7,456 bases of DNA from Halanaeroarchaeum sp051744605 (lineage in GTDB: Archaea; Halobacteriota; Halobacteria; Halobacteriales; Halobacteriaceae): contig JBNJDE010000102.1 of NCBI GenBank assembly GCA_051744605.1, positions 1 through 7,456 of the forward strand, in the 5' to 3' direction. The notes under the pieces were generated by a model. The model was given only the letters and a program-made list of their open reading frames with translations. It had not been told where the DNA came from and made no database searches. Of the stretch, positions 6,607-7,456 are shown in pieces. A program made the translations under genes and the position numbers. Every line of letters begins with the position of its first letter. Position 1 is the stretch's first letter.

Positions 6607-6635
6607 GGTCGTCGCCGTATCGCAGGTCGACGACC
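6607..6635. repeat. Intercistronic inverted repeat between binding protein and ATPase genes
   Basis: GGTCGTCG (6607-6614) and CGACGACC (6628-6635) form a perfect 8-base-pair stem with a 13-base loop in the 62-base gap between the two importer genes. In bacterial importers, a hairpin here stabilises the upstream binding-protein message and so makes more of it than of the ATPase. The same role here is an inference. GTC/GAC-rich repeats are common by chance in haloarchaeal DNA. Confidence 0.35.
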
Positions 6636-6653
6636 AGCGCCGACCGATATCCC

Positions 6654-7456
6654 ATGACATCTGACACCCCGGCCGTCCGACTCGATCACGTATCCAAGCA
6701 GTTCGGAGACGTCACGGCGGTCGACGACGTCTCTCTCGACATCAGACAGCAGGAGTTTCTGACCATCCTCGGCCCGAGCGGCGCCGGCAAATCGACGCTG
6801 TTGCACATGATCGCCGGGTTCGACGAACCGACGAGCGGTCGGATCGCCATCGACGGCGAAGACGTCACGACCGCGCCGCCGTACGAGCGCAACATCGGCA
6901 TGGTGTTCCAGAGTATGGCGTTGTTTCCCCACATGACGGTCGGGGAGAACGTCGCTTTCCCCCTGAAAATGCGCCGCATCGATCCGGCGCACATCGAGGA
7001 CCGGGTCGCCGAGATGCTCGAACTGATTCGGCTCCCCGACATCGCGGACCGAAACGTCCAGGAGCTGTCGGGCGGTCAGCGACAGCGGGTCGCGATGGCG
7101 CGGAGTCTCGCCTTCGAACCGTCGATACTGTTGCTCGACGAACCGCTGAGCTCGCTCGACAAGAAACTTCGCGAAGAGATGCGCCGGGAACTGTTGCGAA
7201 TTCACCGCGAGACGGACGTGACCACCGTTCACGTCACGCACAACCAGGAGGAGGCCCTGGTGATGGCCGACCGCGTCGCCGTCATCCAGGACGGCGAGGT
7301 CGTGCAGCACGCGACCACCCAGGAGCTGTACGACCGGCCGACCTCGGCGTTCGTCGCCGACTTCGTCGGCAACACGAACCTCCTCGCTGGGCGGATCGCC
7401 ACCCTGGCCGACGCGACCTGTCGGGTCGAACTGGACGGCGTCGACACCGACGTTAC
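6654..7456 (+). CDS. ABC importer ATP-binding protein (PotA-type), 3'-truncated by the window edge
   Basis: The first 267 codons are visible and remain open to the end of the window. All ATPase motifs are present: Walker A GPSGAGKST (40-48), Q-loop Gln86 in VFQSMALFPHMTV, signature LSGGQ (138-142), Walker B ILLLDEP (158-164), D-loop SSLD (166-169) and the switch His196 in VTHNQEEAL. Relatives usually read VTHDQEEA, so the Asn after His is a mild variant. From about residue 240 (FVGNTNLLAG) the C-terminal regulatory (TOBE-like) region of the MalK/PotA/FbpC group begins, so roughly 100 residues are missing. It would energise uptake of the ligand bound by the preceding lipoprotein, 62 bases upstream on the same strand. 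No Shine-Dalgarno site precedes ATG 6654, but the conserved N-terminus begins within 8 residues, so the start is well supported. Confidence 0.94.
   Translation, partial: MTSDTPAVRLDHVSKQFGDVTAVDDVSLDIRQQEFLTILGPSGAGKSTLLHMIAGFDEPTSGRIAIDGEDVTTAPPYERNIGMVFQSMALFPHMTVGENVAFPLKMRRIDPAHIEDRVAEMLELIRLPDIADRNVQELSGGQRQRVAMARSLAFEPSILLLDEPLSSLDKKLREEMRRELLRIHRETDVTTVHVTHNQEEALVMADRVAVIQDGEVVQHATTQELYDRPTSAFVADFVGNTNLLAGRIATLADATCRVELDGVDTDV

Noticed and set aside
6399..7310. A 303-codon frame antisense to the ATPase gene
   Set aside because: The sense frame from 6654 carries every ABC ATPase motif in order; the antisense frame is a codon-bias shadow.

Overview
The window reads as ordinary chromosomal DNA of a halophilic archaeon (class Halobacteria). 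The support is high GC with a strong preference for GAC, GTC and CTC codons; Asp/Glu-rich proteins; a Tat plus lipobox export signal; and several genes with a TATA-like element about 24-32 bases before the start codon, the layout expected for leaderless haloarchaeal transcripts. I cannot name the genus from sequence alone.

Layout, left to right. (1) Positions 1-2564, plus strand: the 3' part of a penicillin-acylase-type Ntn hydrolase gene, overlapping by four bases (GTGA) a small multi-pass membrane protein gene. (2) Positions 2681-3474, plus: a monocistronic exported SIMPL-domain (DUF541/YggE-like) protein with its own promoter. (3) Positions 3496-4752, minus: a two-gene operon of a single-module VOC metalloenzyme followed after 3 bases by an alpha/beta-hydrolase of the phospholipase/carboxylesterase group. 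It converges on the SIMPL gene, and the 21-base gap between them sits inside a hairpin whose stem contains both stop codons. (4) Positions 4753-5019: a divergent intergenic region. (5) Positions 5020-5289, plus: a small charged protein of unknown function. (6) Positions 5398 to the right edge, plus: the start of an ABC importer operon, with a Tat-exported lipoprotein solute-binding protein of the PotD type followed by a PotA-type ATPase cut by the window end. The permease genes are probably beyond the edge.

The genes form separate small units. The VOC/hydrolase pair plausibly acts in one degradative or detoxifying route and resembles the dioxygenase/hydrolase pairing of the bacterial quinone-responsive Mhq genes. 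The acylase and membrane protein are translationally coupled and may work together at the cell envelope. The binding protein and ATPase belong to one importer. I found no rRNA, tRNA, CRISPR array, insertion sequence, phage gene or clear new multi-gene system. The most distinctive items are the stop-codon hairpin, the coupled acylase/membrane pair and a few inverted repeats near start sites.
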